A DNA stretch of 64,000 nt from Oreohelix idahoensis (GCA_024509875.1 JAMPIV010004908.1:79501-143500), one strand, 5' to 3'; positions 1-11,904 are shown, numbered from the stretch's first letter. Made by a program: numbers and translations. The notes: generated by a model from the sequence alone, not told the origin.

Positions 1-2
1 AC

Positions 3-1529
3 AATACGGTATCTACTTGTCATTATTCTAATTTATCTGTTATACAGGAGGAAGAATCTTCTTTTCCTGAAGTGCAGATGCCTTTACCTGTACTTATTGT
101 CCAATCTACTGAATCTTGGCGTGATGTGACCATTTCTTCTACGGTTACACCGCAACAGCATCAACGCATTGCTGATCTTCTACAATCATTCCCAGATGTG
201 TTAACGGATGTACCGGGTTGCACATCTGTAATTAGTCACGATATTATTCTTAACGATGATACACCAATTCGTGTTCATCCTTATTCTGTACCTCTACATT
301 TTTTGAGTAAGACATCTCAGGAACTTGAACAGATGGTATCCTTAGGTATTATTGAGACTAGTACATCTCCATTTTCTTCACCTTTAGTCATTGTCCGGAA
401 AAAGGACAACAACATACGTTTATGTGTTGACTATAGGAAACTTAATGCGCAGACAGTACCTGATAGCGAACCACATCCTATCCTTGACGATTTACTTCCT
501 CGTCTATCCAATGCTACACTTTTCACTAAGATTGACTTAACCAAAGGTTATTGGCAGATTCCACTAACCGATAGAGCCAAATACTACACAGCATTCTCAA
601 CTCCACAAGGTCTTTACCAGTGGAACGTGATGCCTTTTGGGCTAATGAATGCTCCAGCTACCTTTATTCGCATGATGCGAAAAATTTTATCAGGTAGATC
701 AGATATAATTACCTACATTGACGACATATGTTTGTTTAGTTCATCATTTGAGGAACATTTTTTGGGTCTTAAATCGGTTTTGGAAATATTGCGGGATAAC
801 CATTTAACCGCTAAACCAACTAAAATTCAAATAGCGTGTAATGAGATAACATTCCTGGGGCATATTATTGGATCAGGACGTATCCAAACAATTCCCAGTA
901 CGGTTTCTAAAATATTAAATTTATCTGTTCCTCAAACGAAGAAACAGGTTAGGAGTCTGTTAGGGTTAGTCCAATACTATAGCAGATTTGTACCTCACTT
1001 GTCATCCATCACGGCTGTCTTGTCATCTTTATTAAAGAAGAACATGCCGTTAAGGATAAATTGGACAGACGAATGTGACAAAACTTTTCGCACTATCTTG
1101 AACATTTTCTCATGCCCACCTGTTTTAAGATTATCAGATGCCTCTAAAAAGTTTGTTCTACGTACAGATGCGAGTAATTACGGACTCGGGGCTTGTCTAC
1201 TCCAATATCATGATGATATCCTTCATCCTGTATTGTATATCTCACGCAAGCTGAAACCTCCGGAGACTAAATATTCAACTGTGGACAGAGAATTGCTCGC
1301 CGTGATATGGGCAATTACTAAGTTGGAAAAGTTTTTGCTTGGATCAACATTTCTGATCCAGACAGATCAGAAATCTGTGGCAGCATTACGTCGTTCAAAC
1401 CATAAAAGTCCAAAGCTTGCACGATTTGCTATCGCGCTGCAACCCTATGATTTCGAAATAGAATCGATACCAGGAACTGAGAACATAATGGCCGATACTT
1501 TGTCAAGACATCCTACGGATTCTGAATGA
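3..1529 (+). CDS. 3' end of Gmr1-like Ty3/gypsy pol: reverse transcriptase and RNase H (partial, open at left edge)
   Basis: The frame is open from the first bases of the window to a TGA at 1527-1529, so this is the C-terminal part of a longer polyprotein. Reverse transcriptase: the FTKIDLTKGYWQ-type motif A is near 531-560, and the catalytic YIDD is at 714-725. RNase H follows with FVLRTDAS (Asp codon at 1168), DRELLAVIW near 1285 and QTDQKS near 1360. The protein ends soon after DTLSRH, so RNase H is the last pol domain and no integrase follows. This matches the order seen in the two fuller elements at 18.5 kb and 30.0 kb, where integrase lies before RT (the Gmr1 type). No stop or frameshift is visible in the part present, so it may be a fairly young copy. 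Its closest relative here is the 18.5-kb element. It would copy the element RNA into DNA in cytoplasmic particles. Confidence 0.93.
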   Translation, partial: NTVSTCHYSNLSVIQEEESSFPEVQMPLPVLIVQSTESWRDVTISSTVTPQQHQRIADLLQSFPDVLTDVPGCTSVISHDIILNDDTPIRVHPYSVPLHFLSKTSQELEQMVSLGIIETSTSPFSSPLVIVRKKDNNIRLCVDYRKLNAQTVPDSEPHPILDDLLPRLSNATLFTKIDLTKGYWQIPLTDRAKYYTAFSTPQGLYQWNVMPFGLMNAPATFIRMMRKILSGRSDIITYIDDICLFSSSFEEHFLGLKSVLEILRDNHLTAKPTKIQIACNEITFLGHIIGSGRIQTIPSTVSKILNLSVPQTKKQVRSLLGLVQYYSRFVPHLSSITAVLSSLLKKNMPLRINWTDECDKTFRTILNIFSCPPVLRLSDASKKFVLRTDASNYGLGACLLQYHDDILHPVLYISRKLKPPETKYSTVDRELLAVIWAITKLEKFLLGSTFLIQTDQKSVAALRRSNHKSPKLARFAIALQPYDFEIESIPGTENIMADTLSRHPTDSE

Positions 1530-3614
1530 ATAGTACTATTTCAAGAAAATTTGCTGACTAATCAAGCATTACATTTGCAATGAACGGTATTAATTCTACT
1601 TCAGAATATACAACACTTCAGTTGGACTTCTTACTTAAATGAGGAAATTTCGAAATAAACTATTGTGATCAAAATATCAAGTTTTACAGATCGGTTGAAA
1701 ATTTGGACTTCACTTGGACTTTGCGTATCACTCATTTCGATTGCAAAGTAGTAAAAAGGAACAATCTCTGATATAGACTGGACAAATACGGTGATGACTT
1801 ATTCAAATTACGTTCAAAATTTCAATAAAGGAACTAACGACGATTGGATCATCATATCAGAATTGGATAAGATGAACTTTGTTTCTTAAAGAACTTTCAT
1901 ACAAGTCAATAGGATGTAACAACGATTGGATCTTCATGTCCGATATTGTTAAATTTGCTAGTTATTAAATTAATATATATAATAAAATAAAGTTGAAGTG
2001 TGATGAAATAAAAAAATAAAATATACTAAGAAAAGATGAAACAAAATAATATCACACCAATTAAACCTTTTAAATAGTTTAATTAGTAAGGTGATAGATA
2101 TTAGATTATGATATTTCATATGTATAGTTAAAATGTATGAATTTTTTCTGTTTTTTTTTCTTTCGGATTGCGTTAATTTAATTAGGTATCTATCCTTATA
2201 CTTCATTTTCACACGCATTACTAATTTAATGTATACTTTAATATTTAGTTTTAATTGTCCGTACTTCTCAATTTTTATTTCGTTTTCTCTCTGATACTAT
2301 TTCTCATTTTCTTTAATTAGATATTAACTAGTTAGTACCATACTTACATATTATAATTAATTATTTTAATTTTAATTAGTTAGAATAATTTTAATAACAC
2401 CTCACATTAGTAGTTAGTCAATACATACATCAAATTAATTAGTTAATTAATTAATGACAGTCACATTTCTTTATTTAATATTAGTTATATGTATGATATG
2501 ACGTTGATTTTATGATAAGGTATTACTGACATGACCGCGACACTGTTCTAGATAGAACATCGTTGGCCATACGTCGGGTTTTGTTCAATTTTTAATAATT
2601 TGATTATGATAGTTTAAAAAAAAGAATCTATGTAATAGATTTTTTTCCCCGTCTGACAGGAAATCTGTTACGGTGTTATTTTAAATGACGGCGTCTGCTG
2701 GGGTTTAGCAGTGCGCAACGTTTAGGGGTCAATAACATTAATAGAATATGTCGATATTTTACGGTATACTGAACGCGAAATATATGCTAAGATTATGACG
2801 CATTCGCGTTGGGAAGGTCACGCTTGGTGACTTGGTTACATGGCCCTTGTTACGCTATCCGTCAAGCAGAGAGGTCGTGTCTTGTATGTCTTCCAAGGAG
2901 AGGCTTAGAATATAGCCGATATATGAATTCAATATAGAACTCAGGGTCAGTTCAGATATTAATCTAAAGTATGAGATTATTAAGTAAATTAAATGATGGA
3001 AGGAGAATCGTATTATGATTCAATTTGTAGCTGTCAAGAACTCATGCGCTCATTTCTGGCTATTGACTACAGCAGCGCATGTACATAGCCATGATGTTCA
3101 TCTGACATATTGTTTTGACACGGACGGATACTTACTGGTATTATTTGGAATTTATTGTTATGCTGAACTGTACATGAAGTTTTGTGAATGTCGGATATCG
3201 TTTATATGAACGTCAATACATGTGGACTCAGAACAGAAGGCTTGATATCTTACTTACGTTTCGGGTTTGGTTCCACAGCTGTTAATGTTTACGTTTTCTC
3301 AGCACGATAACTCTCCCACAGGGGAAATCAACTAATGTACAATATGCAAATCAGAACGTCGAAGGGATGTTCTTACGGTCAGAGCTAACCATCAATAACA
3401 AACATTAACCACGTCAAGAGAGTGACTTTAATATTCAATAAATAATATAAGATGAAGGAACCGCAACACCCGTCACAGAATTATAAAAATTAAAAAGGTA
3501 TTCTTGGGTGGAAAATAAATAAGGTTGAGCTCTCAGTGCTTGTGGTTGTCCTTAGTATAATTAGTTATAGATAAAAGTGGTAAGTTAAACATTGTATACA
3601 TTTGCCTGTTAGAA
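1530..3614. other. AT-rich non-coding stretch between two retrotransposon remnants
   Basis: About 2.1 kb with no convincing gene. The first few hundred bases after the pol stop are presumably the 3' untranslated part and LTR of the element at the left edge. Bases 1960-2460 are very AT-rich (runs such as ttaattaattaattaa near 2440). Short open frames at 1970-2218 and 3015-3209 have no recognisable content. I could not pair any block here with another block in the window, so LTR limits cannot be set; the partner LTR of the left element would lie outside the window. Confidence 0.5.
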
Positions 3615-5837
3615 ATGGCTGACATGGCAAAATTTCGATCTGCAGCTATGCAGGCTGCTAAAGATTTAGGAATGGAGGGGCAAATTATGATTGCTTATGT
3701 CACAACTGAATGTGACAAATTTATTGAACGCGAAGAAAAAAGATTTGAAAAAGAGGCTGAAAGAAAGTTAGAGGCTGAAAAAGAACTTAAGAGGTTGCAG
3801 ATTGAGGCTGACAAAGAGGCTATGGCATTGGAGGCAGATAGGGAGATTAAAAGGCTCCAGTATGAAGAGAAGAATTTGGAGGCAGAAAGAGAAGAAAAGA
3901 GAATAGCTGCCGAAAGAGAGGAAAGAAGGCAAGCTACAGAAAGAGAAGAAAAGAGAAAGGCTGCGGAAAGAGAAGCAGAGGAAAGAAGGCAAGCTACAGA
4001 AAGAGAAGAAAAGAGACAGGCTGCGGAAAGGGAAGCAGAGGAAAGAAGGCAGGCTGCAGAAAGGGAAGCAGCAAATGAAGAGAAAAGATTACAGAGGGAG
4101 CACGAGTTACGACTAAGGGAGTTTGAGTTTCAAAGCCATGCTCCTGAAAATGGTGCCAGTCCCTTTACCTCCGATGCCACTGCTAGTCAGGGAGCCTCAA
4201 CCTCAGCTATGAGTTTTCATTTAGATCATTTTGTTGAGAAAGACGATGATATCGAGAGCTATCTAAATAGATATGAACTGTTAGCTACCACGTATGGGTT
4301 AGAGAGAGAAAGGTGGAGCCTAAAGTTATCACAAGGGCTTCGTGGTACAGCTTATGATGTTTTTGCCAAAATGAGCAGAGATGATCAAGACAATTATGAC
4401 ATGTTAAAGCAGGCTCTTTTGTTAAGATATGAAAAGAATGGAGAATTTTATAGAAAAAAGTTCAGGAATGCTAAACTACTGTAAGGTGAAACATATCACC
4501 AATTCTCTGCACGGTTAGAGACATACTTGGAGAAATGGACGGCTCTGGGGAAAACCCAAGATCTTAAGGAAATGATCCTTATAGAACAACCAAGAGAGTC
4601 CATGGCTCCAGACCTGAGAAAGTTTCTCATGGAACAAGGTGCAGAGAGGCTGGGTGAGTTACTAAATGTTGCTGAAAGATATCAGGCAGCTCAAGCTGAG
4701 GTAGTTGGTAATAAGAAGAGTCAGGTAGACAATTTTAAGGCACCACAAAACTTTAATGAGTTTGATCATAGAGATCAGAACAAAGGTAAGCACCAGTTTG
4801 ATAGGCCACGAAATGACTATAAAAATAAAACCCCACAATTCAATGAAAAAAAATATGATGACAGGAAACTCTTCAGGCATGAAGGAAAATATTGTCAAAC
4901 ATGCAGGATGCATAATCATAATACTAGTGAATGTGGTAGGAAAGTTCCTCCATATCACGCGGCATGCATGATAACAGTGGACAAGGGGAAGAAGAAACTG
5001 ATAGAGAATCATATAAATCTTCAACATCCCCCCATCTGTGAAGAAGTGACATGTAATGGTGCCAAGGTTAGGTGCCTTTACGATTCACGTTTAGAATATG
5101 ACTCAGTTGTGAGTGCAACCCTAGTGCACCCTGAACAGTATACCACAGAGAAAGTGGAGATACAAGGGGCCGTAAAGGGAATATCCACCATGACACTTCC
5201 CGTAGCCGAGATAAATGTCAAGACTAGGTACGTGGAAGGAGTGATTAGAGCAGCCGTGTGTGACGACCCTAATTACCCGCTGGTGTTAGGAAGTAAATAT
5301 GTGTTCCTAGGGAGCCAGATAAAACCTGTGGTAATGGCCACCCTCCAGGTCAGGTCGACCCCTAGTAGAAAGGAGGAGGAACCACCATTAACCTTTTCTG
5401 ATAAACAGATGAGAAAGGCCCAGGCAAAGGACAAATCATTAAAACCTTGCTTTGTCAAATTGCTAAACAGCCATACACACCCTAAGAAAGGACAATTTTA
5501 CTTGAGGGATGGACTGCTCCACAGGAAGGCGGGAGCAGGACCCAAAGGATATGGACAGTTGGTACTTCCAACTCCCTACAGGGAAAAAGTGATGGCACAA
5601 GCTGATGTTGTACCTGACGGTGGACACCAGAGGAATGGAACCACACGTAAAAGGACATCTGAAACATATTACTGGCCCCAAGTAGCTGCTGATATTGCAC
5701 AATTTGTGGGGGCCTGTAAAAATGTAGCAAGGTACAGTCCCCAAGTTGGGAAAATCATAATCAGATGCCAGCCAAGCATTCTGAAACATATGGGCCTAAC
5801 AATAACAAGGAAAATAAAAATAATAAGGTTGACATAG
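3615..5837 (+). pseudogene. Gmr1-like gag-protease-integrase N-terminus, broken and truncated
   Basis: One frame starts at ATG 3615 and is interrupted by an in-frame TAA at 4482-4484. Gag: a long Glu/Arg-rich coiled coil (about residues 35-170, with repeats of the EREEKRxAAEREAEERR kind), then a capsid-like region (SYLNRYELLATTYGLERERW, 4258-4317) that aligns by eye with the element at 30.0 kb. After the stop the capsid region continues (FLMEQGAERLGELLNVAERY) to a CX2CX4HX4C zinc knuckle starting at 4893. The retropepsin region follows, but the catalytic triad reads Asp-Ser-Arg at 5082-5090 instead of DTG, so the protease should be dead. A decayed integrase zinc-binding domain (YYWPQVAADI near 5670, with its Cys pair damaged) ends near 5770. 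No integrase core or RT follows, so the 3' half is deleted. Confidence 0.85.
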
Positions 5838-6100
5838 AGGATAGATATCCACCTTCCCATCAACAGATTTCACCAAAAATATTTAGATTCGCAACTCTGA
5901 GAAGGGCATCCAGAGAAAATAGAAACTCAGACCAGTCAACACAGGAACAGTTTGAAGCCGCAGTTAGGGAACTGGCTGAAATTAATATTGAAGATAATCC
6001 GCCAGATTTGAACCCTAAACAAAATGTTAGAAGAAAATTGGGGAGTGGACGAGTGAGCAATTCAGAAAATGCTCACAGCGCTTCACCAAATGGCTATTAA
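5765..6100 (+). CDS. unidentified short open frame, hydrophilic, 111 codons
   Basis: This frame overlaps the end of the broken gag-pol above in another register and runs to a TAA at 6098-6100. The predicted peptide is Asn/Lys/Arg/Ser-rich with a short acidic amphipathic stretch (QEQFEAAVRELAEIN near 5944-5990). I do not recognise it. It may be the residue of whatever sequence replaced the missing 3' half of the element, or a chance open frame. No start context, signal peptide or membrane segment is visible. Confidence 0.2.
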   Translation: MPAKHSETYGPNNNKENKNNKVDIEDRYPPSHQQISPKIFRFATLRRASRENRNSDQSTQEQFEAAVRELAEINIEDNPPDLNPKQNVRRKLGSGRVSNSENAHSASPNGY

Positions 6101-6906
6101 TATAGCATGAAAAGGGCACAGGTGACATTGGTAGTCACCCGACCCCACACGGTCCAAGGGGAAGTATTGATCGGACCCTGGATGGAGATCACCCACACAT
6201 ATTATAGCAAAGCTAAGGGCGAATTGATTTCTGATGCAGAAACTCATTTCCCCACATATTATCTTAATTCACGAAATTGTCGGTAGGCGGAAATATAGCT
6301 GGTGAATATGGCCTCCATTTGAGTGGCATAGTATAGAATATTATAAGAATATTATTAGAAGGGTGTTTCCACATTCAATCACGCCTGAGATCAGACCAAT
6401 TATTGGCTGTGAACATTTCGGAGGAGCAGAGTGTCGCCATTGTTGCCTTTTTGAATTGAGGATAGCCCGAGTGTTTATTAAGGCTGATCAGGAAATTATT
6501 GGATCCCCTACACAACTCAGATATCACCATATAGATCAACTCCTCATAACGTACAATTTGAGGAACATCTAATATTCTCGGGACATGTCGTTGAGCAGAC
6601 TCAGAGAAGAGAAATGGTGAATATTGATTGCTAAGCAGCATTAAGACAAGCAGTAACACTTGCAGCGGTTCAGTAACATAACTGAAATGGATTCCTGGAT
6701 TGCAGAGGTCTGAGGCAACCTTCGTCAGTAGTGCTTACTTTGAATTGACCCTCCTGCATTAATCCATGATAAAAATAAAATCAGCGAAACGTTGATGCAG
6801 ATTTTCTAAGCCGCCATCCGTGTGATGAGAATCAAAGTGATCACCAGGAATAGTAATAAATTTATCTATGTGTATATAGAATTATGGACTGACATATGAT
6901 GTCTGT

Positions 6907-6926
6907 TTTAAGTGGGGAGAATTTGT
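6907..6926 (+). other. possible polypurine tract and 3' LTR start of the second retroelement
   Basis: The run TTTAAGTGGGGAGAAT is followed by TTGTGG. It resembles the confirmed junction of the 10.2-kb element (AAAAGTGGGG, spacer, TGTGAC at 34,556). If real, an LTR begins near 6924. No second copy of the following sequence is present in the window, so this remains a suggestion. Confidence 0.3.
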
Positions 6927-9414
6927 GGTGAAATTCTAATCCACATATATAAATTAGAACATAAATGTAAAGCCGAACGAAATAATACAATAGAAAGAAA
7001 GAAGAATGGTGAAAGACCAGTGCTTTCCCAATAGCGTACGCCTGTGTTGTAGAACGCCATAATGGCTGAACAAGAGATCCCCTTTTTCTACTTTGTATGC
7101 ATGAACTGTAACGCGGCCACGGACGATAGAAAATAATACACGCGAATCATAGTCGTTTCTAAAAATAAAACTAGTACTGTGTTTCTTAGAAAACCTTGAG
7201 ATGTAAACTGTATAATGACCTAGATTCAAATACCACATTAATGTCATTATACACAATAAGTTAGCCTTGAAAAGACAGACGGAATAAGCAGAGACGAGAA
7301 AGGATAGACGGAGCGTCGCAATAGTACTACGTCGTCTCGCGATTAAAAGTGAACGCCAATCACACGCGAAACGCATGAAGGCCTGATCTTTTCAAAAAAA
7401 CAGTGATAAAAAACACTAACGATACGACGTTAGGTTTTGAAAACAGGTTTAAGCTCTTATTGGGAAACCTGACATTCTACTGATTTATGTCTAAGCTCCT
7501 GACATTAGTCTGACAGTACAGAAGACATCCCATAACATGGAAGTGAACGGGTGGTAAAAACAAATATACGACTATCTTCGAAAAATACAAATTTTGAACG
7601 AAGCCAATTAGCCCCATTAAACTTATATATTGGTGTACCTTAGGACTTGCTGACAAAGAATATGTTATGTGTTACGCAAATAGTCTAGTACTTAACAAAT
7701 TATAGCCAAAATACTATAGTGGGATTGTCTGACAGCGCAAGATCATATTTGCTCATAATGGCATGTTTGAAAAACACAGCTTTAGGGGAAATGAGGCTAA
7801 CAAGTGAGATACGATTTGACTGGCTGTAGTAATATGTAAGGCGAAACCTTATTAGTCGAACTGCAAATACTATTTTTGGTTGTTATTGGAAACGGTAGGA
7901 TGGGTAAATTTTTTCAAAGGCTCTTGTAAACATGGTCTCATTGGGTAGAACCTTAGATATACTCAACTAGAAGCGTCAGTTCATCGCCAGTTTTGAAGAT
8001 ACATTTTGTGAGAATCAAGTGCGTTGTGAGCAAGCTAATTCTTTTCTAATAAAGGAAAAAGCCTGGGATAAGGCAGATCAAAATTGTGCCAGAATTCATC
8101 GCCAGACAACGTTACTTGTTTAAATATTTCCATTGAATTGTGGTAAGCTAGACATATTTCTTATATATAGATTATATGAAAATTGAATGTGAAATGCTAA
8201 ATTATGTCTGTGTGTGTGGTTCAGTAGCAAACATGAGGCAAAGCCTAGATATTGCTCCACCATGTAAAAGCTTGTCAGAGAGGAGTATAACTGCATATGC
8301 ATATATTGGATTGCCAAATAGTAACATGACACCTATCCTATTGTATAGAAGGAATTAACGCTGGAATAGCAGAGGCGTTGTAACCATTAGGGAGAGGAAT
8401 ACTGGTGTATATTGTCACATGAGAAGCTAGCGCTTGACCTACAGCGCTGAACTCTGTGTTTGTAATGTCCTGTACTTCAGTGTGGAAATAGATTATATAC
8501 TAGTTATGAAGAAGGAGGTACACCCTTCTTATTTCAGGGACCGTGGTACTGAAGTATTATAGCAGCACCTGGTCTGAGTTTTGCTTGATCCTGAAGGCTG
8601 ACAGCAGACTCCGGGTCCAAGATATCGACCAGTGGTGTACTTCGAGATAACTAAGAAGCAAGCGAGCAGAGGAGACAGTTTTCCTGCCGCCGACATATGA
8701 GCTAAGAATTTGTCGGCCAGAGCAGCTCATCCTTATATAATCACCCTCCATTGACTTTTAACCAATATACCAAGAGGGACAGTAATTGTTTAAAAATAAA
8801 AAGAAACTGTGAACCCTTCGATATTATTTCCACCATTAACAAACACATGAAGTCGTAATGACAAACAACCAACTAGCTTCAAAAGCCAGTATTACCTCAT
8901 AATACTACATCACAACACTACACACATCTTATAATAATATTATATGTCAGGACAAAGATCCTTTGTATAAATTGTGTACATAAACATTGTGTTTACATTT
9001 GATTGTGATTCCTGATTCACTCTGTAGTAGAATCAGGAGATCTATACATTGAAAGATATTCAATACATGATTTAAAAGTTAACACTTGACTTACTTAAGC
9101 TAGTCTTCTAGAGTGTTATGTGTATGTGCTTGTCATAGTGTTGTACAGTGTTGTGGATCTTAATTAAAGTGTTTATCTGTTTGTTGGTTGTTGTGAACTT
9201 ACACTTCATCCCTATCATAACCCTAGACATTCAACGTAGTCATCACAATAGTCAAGAATAAGTCTGATTGAGGTTTAATGTGGTAGCAAAGTAAGGTCAT
9301 CTGTAACACACCACACTTATTAGATACAGATACCTTCACAGCTGATCTCAGTCAGTACACTAAGTCCCCTATAAATAATTATATAATCCCAACTTACCAC
9401 ACTCATTGCAATGA
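6927..9414. other. non-coding stretch, possible LTR remnant, no gene recognised
   Basis: Open frames here (for example 6954-7376 minus and 8120-8358 on either strand) are short and have no recognisable domains. Sequence 8540-8760 has higher GC and could be an unclassified repeat. A 12-mer GTTGTGAACTTA occurs at about 9190 and again at about 10,928, bracketing the transposase gene that follows; I could not extend it into inverted termini. Confidence 0.4.
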
Positions 9415-10926
9415 GTGGGCTGCAATGAAACAAAAAGACACCAGCGTATTAATAAACTAAACTGCATAATTATGAAATGCGCAATGAATCTGAAATGCAA
9501 ATTTATCACTTTGCAGAAGGTAACTGTTATATTGTACAGGTATTTTCGCAGAGAGGCTAAGATGGGTTGTTTATACCACGACATCCAAGAACCGGGTAGG
9601 AGAACACGAAAGGCCCTGGGTGTGGATAGAAGATCTTTTCGACGTTGGATACAAAAGGACGGTGATTGTACAGAGGCTGCGGTTAAGCAAGGAAGGAAGA
9701 AAAAATTTGATGATTTTGACAAGGATGTCATTAGACGTTTGATTTTGAAGATGTTTAATGCCAATCAACTTGTTACTCTCCGCATGCTGCAATCAGAATG
9801 CGATATTAAAGTCTCAAAAACAACTCTTTGGCAACTTGTCAGAAGTGTCGGCTTCACTTTTAGAAAAACGTCTGGCGGAAGGAATTTTTTATGTGAAAAA
9901 CCACATCTGGTTGCAGCTCGAAGTAAATACCTTAGGCAGATTCGTGAGAGAAGGCAAGACGGCTATGATATAGTGTATTTGGACGAATCTTGGGTTAATG
10001 CTCATTATACGAACGAGAAAGAATGGCAATCTGTTGACGGAGACCATAGAAGGAAAATTCCCAGCAGCAAAGGTCAACGCATTATATTAGCACATGCTGG
10101 CAGCAGACAGAATGGGCTTGTCCGTGATGCAGAGCTTATTTTTCAGTCTAAGTCTGTAGATGGTAGGGACTACCACAGTGAAATGAATGGGCAAATTGTT
10201 CGAGATTGGATAGTGAATACACTCCTCCCGACTCTAGATAGGCCGTCTTGCCTGGTGATGGATAATGCGTCCTATCATAATGTTCTAGCGCAGGAGGATA
10301 AAGCTCCCACTTTGGCAAGCACGAAAGACGAAATCAGGAGGTGGCTTGTGAATGAAAATATCTTCGCTGACAACAGCTATTTAAAACCAGAGTTGTTGCA
10401 GCTTGTGAGACAGAGGAATAAGACAAAAGTGTATCTGATTGATAAAATCATACAAGAGCAGGGTCGTGTTTCTCTTCGACTCCCACCTTACCATTCTCAC
10501 CTTAACCCAATAGAGCTGGTTTGGGCTAGAGTAAAAGGGCAAGTGGCCGCCCAGAACACCACTTTTAAAATGAGCGATGTTAAAGACATGACTCCTGAGG
10601 CCCTTTCACGAATAGACACAGAGTACTGGGCTAAATGTGAAGAACACGTGCTCCAGGAAGAAGAAGATTACTGGCAGCGAGATGGCTTGCAGTTTATCCA
10701 ACCAATAACTTCTTCTTCTTCTTCCATCCTTAGCCACCGACCGTCAAAGCAGTCAGTGGCCATTACGCCTAGTGGCGTCTTAGGGCAACAGCAGATATGT
10801 TTTCTTTGCCATTGTTTCCCATCACGCCTATTGGCGTCTTTAGGGCAACGGCAAATCATTCCATCTGCTGTTGTTTCCGTAATCGAAGTGACTGGCAAAC
10901 GGGTGATCAGCCCGTTAAACCAATAA
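9415..10926 (+). CDS. IS630/Tc1-mariner superfamily transposase with long D-E spacing (DD83E-like)
   Basis: The frame opens before 9415 (first codon there is GTG; the first ATG is 9472) and stops at 10,924-10,926. N-terminal helix-turn-helix region: YRYFRREAKM then RRTRKALGVDRRSFRRW (about 9540-9650) and a second DNA-binding part (TLRMLQSECDIKVSKTTLWQL, about 9775-9838). Catalytic core: first Asp in VYLDESWVNAHYT (about 9976-10,014), second Asp in LVMDNASYHN (about 10,254-10,283), Glu in HLNPIELVWARVKG (about 10,499-10,540). I count 83 residues between the second Asp and the Glu, far more than the 34-41 usual for Tc1 and mariner, and close to the DD82E ('Sailor') group as I recall it. The C-terminal 70 codons run into a repetitive stretch (GGCGTCTTAGGGCAAC-like motifs at about 10,775 and 10,830), so the true end may be earlier. 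No stop breaks the core. Terminal inverted repeats were not identified. It would act in the nucleus, cutting and pasting its own transposon. Confidence 0.85.
   Translation: MGCNETKRHQRINKLNCIIMKCAMNLKCKFITLQKVTVILYRYFRREAKMGCLYHDIQEPGRRTRKALGVDRRSFRRWIQKDGDCTEAAVKQGRKKKFDDFDKDVIRRLILKMFNANQLVTLRMLQSECDIKVSKTTLWQLVRSVGFTFRKTSGGRNFLCEKPHLVAARSKYLRQIRERRQDGYDIVYLDESWVNAHYTNEKEWQSVDGDHRRKIPSSKGQRIILAHAGSRQNGLVRDAELIFQSKSVDGRDYHSEMNGQIVRDWIVNTLLPTLDRPSCLVMDNASYHNVLAQEDKAPTLASTKDEIRRWLVNENIFADNSYLKPELLQLVRQRNKTKVYLIDKIIQEQGRVSLRLPPYHSHLNPIELVWARVKGQVAAQNTTFKMSDVKDMTPEALSRIDTEYWAKCEEHVLQEEEDYWQRDGLQFIQPITSSSSSILSHRPSKQSVAITPSGVLGQQQICFLCHCFPSRLLASLGQRQIIPSAVVSVIEVTGKRVISPLNQ
10775..10900. repeat. 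short tandem duplication at the 3' end of the transposase frame
   Basis: A unit containing GGCGTCTT(T)AGGGCAACGGCA occurs twice, at about 10,775-10,800 and 10,829-10,855, with CATCACGCCTA(T/G)TGGCG-type flanks. It looks like a diverged two-copy direct repeat, possibly the inner end of the transposon. Confidence 0.4.
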
Positions 10927-11589
10927 CTGTTGTGAACTTATTGGAGTCGTCCGATTCGGAATGAGGCACGTCGATTGCATTCCTTCGTTTGTGATAAACT
11001 AATTTCATATGCCAATCTATAATAACACATAAACAGTTACGATTCGTCATAGCTTCCTGATGATTTACTGCTATCATTGTTCATTATCAGATCATCATTC
11101 CTCGTATCAAAATCACGTGAACAACCAATCACACATTTAGGACACGCCTTTGAACCGTCTTGTCGCACAAATGTTGTGATTTACTGTAAGAATTAATGTT
11201 ACGGGCAGATTTTGGTAAATGTTCCAAAAAGATCAAAGAAAATCGCCGTTTTGCAAATTTCGTGAAAGCTGTGGATGTAATGATCGCAAAATCTTAACTG
11301 CATGGAAAATCTAAGACTGCATGCAAAAATTCATGTCCATACAACAAACAGTTTTGGAGAAAATTGATGCTTTCTGTGGGCACGAATTTCCGAACGGACT
11401 ATAGCGCTCGACAAAGAAAAAGTGCGTAAAAATTGGTGTGCATGAGCCCTCACCCGATGTACAAATCATGAAAACTTGAAAGTTTTTGTTAAAACCACTT
11501 ATTATCAGGGAACACTCTTTGAAAACAATCCAAACACTTTCACCCGAAATGTTGTCATCAAAGAACTTTTAAATTGGATCTAAAATAAC

Positions 11590-11745
11590 ATAATTCTCGC
11601 CGTGTGTACGTTGGTCACAGCTGAGGAATGCAACCGTGTTGAAAAAATGTATTGTTTCCATTATATATACTCTCCCGAAAATAGTTCCAATCAACAAAGA
11701 AAAGCATTCAAATGACGGTGTTCATGAACAGTTTAATTACACTGT
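11590..11745 (+). repeat. partial, diverged copy of the adjacent palindromic element
   Basis: The order 'gccgt..gtacgt.ggtcacagct', 'tactctcccgaaaa', 'aatgacggtg.tcatgaacagttt' matches the right arm of the palindrome at 11,905-12,062. The block AATGACGGTGTTCATGAACA at 11,712 closely repeats the block at 12,052. This shows that the palindrome is a repeated element and not a one-off. Confidence 0.55.
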
Positions 11746-11825
11746 ATAATGGAAAGCAACCAAAAACACTCTAAGAATGTACTTCTATCTGCTCATCCGG
11801 GAACGGAAACAACACACTATAATTA

Positions 11826-11857
11826 AAAGCCCGTCAAGTTTGACGGGTTATTGCTAG
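11826..11857 (+). other. Helitron-like 3' terminus (hairpin plus CTAG-T)
   Basis: A near-perfect hairpin, CCCGTCAAGTTTGACGGG (11,830-11,847), is followed by a six-base spacer, then CTAG and a T. Helitrons end in a short GC-rich hairpin a few bases before CTRR and insert before T, and this fits. A diverged second copy lies at 12,335-12,368. No 5' TC terminus was matched, so the full element is not delimited. Confidence 0.5.
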
Positions 11858-11904
11858 TCCAATACAATAATTCCCGCCGTAAGTACGTCGGTCGGTCTGT
11901 CACA

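Noticed and set aside
10668..10898. Minus-strand Cys-rich small protein
   Set aside because: Antisense to the repetitive 3' end of the transposase frame; composition is a by-product of the duplicated motif.
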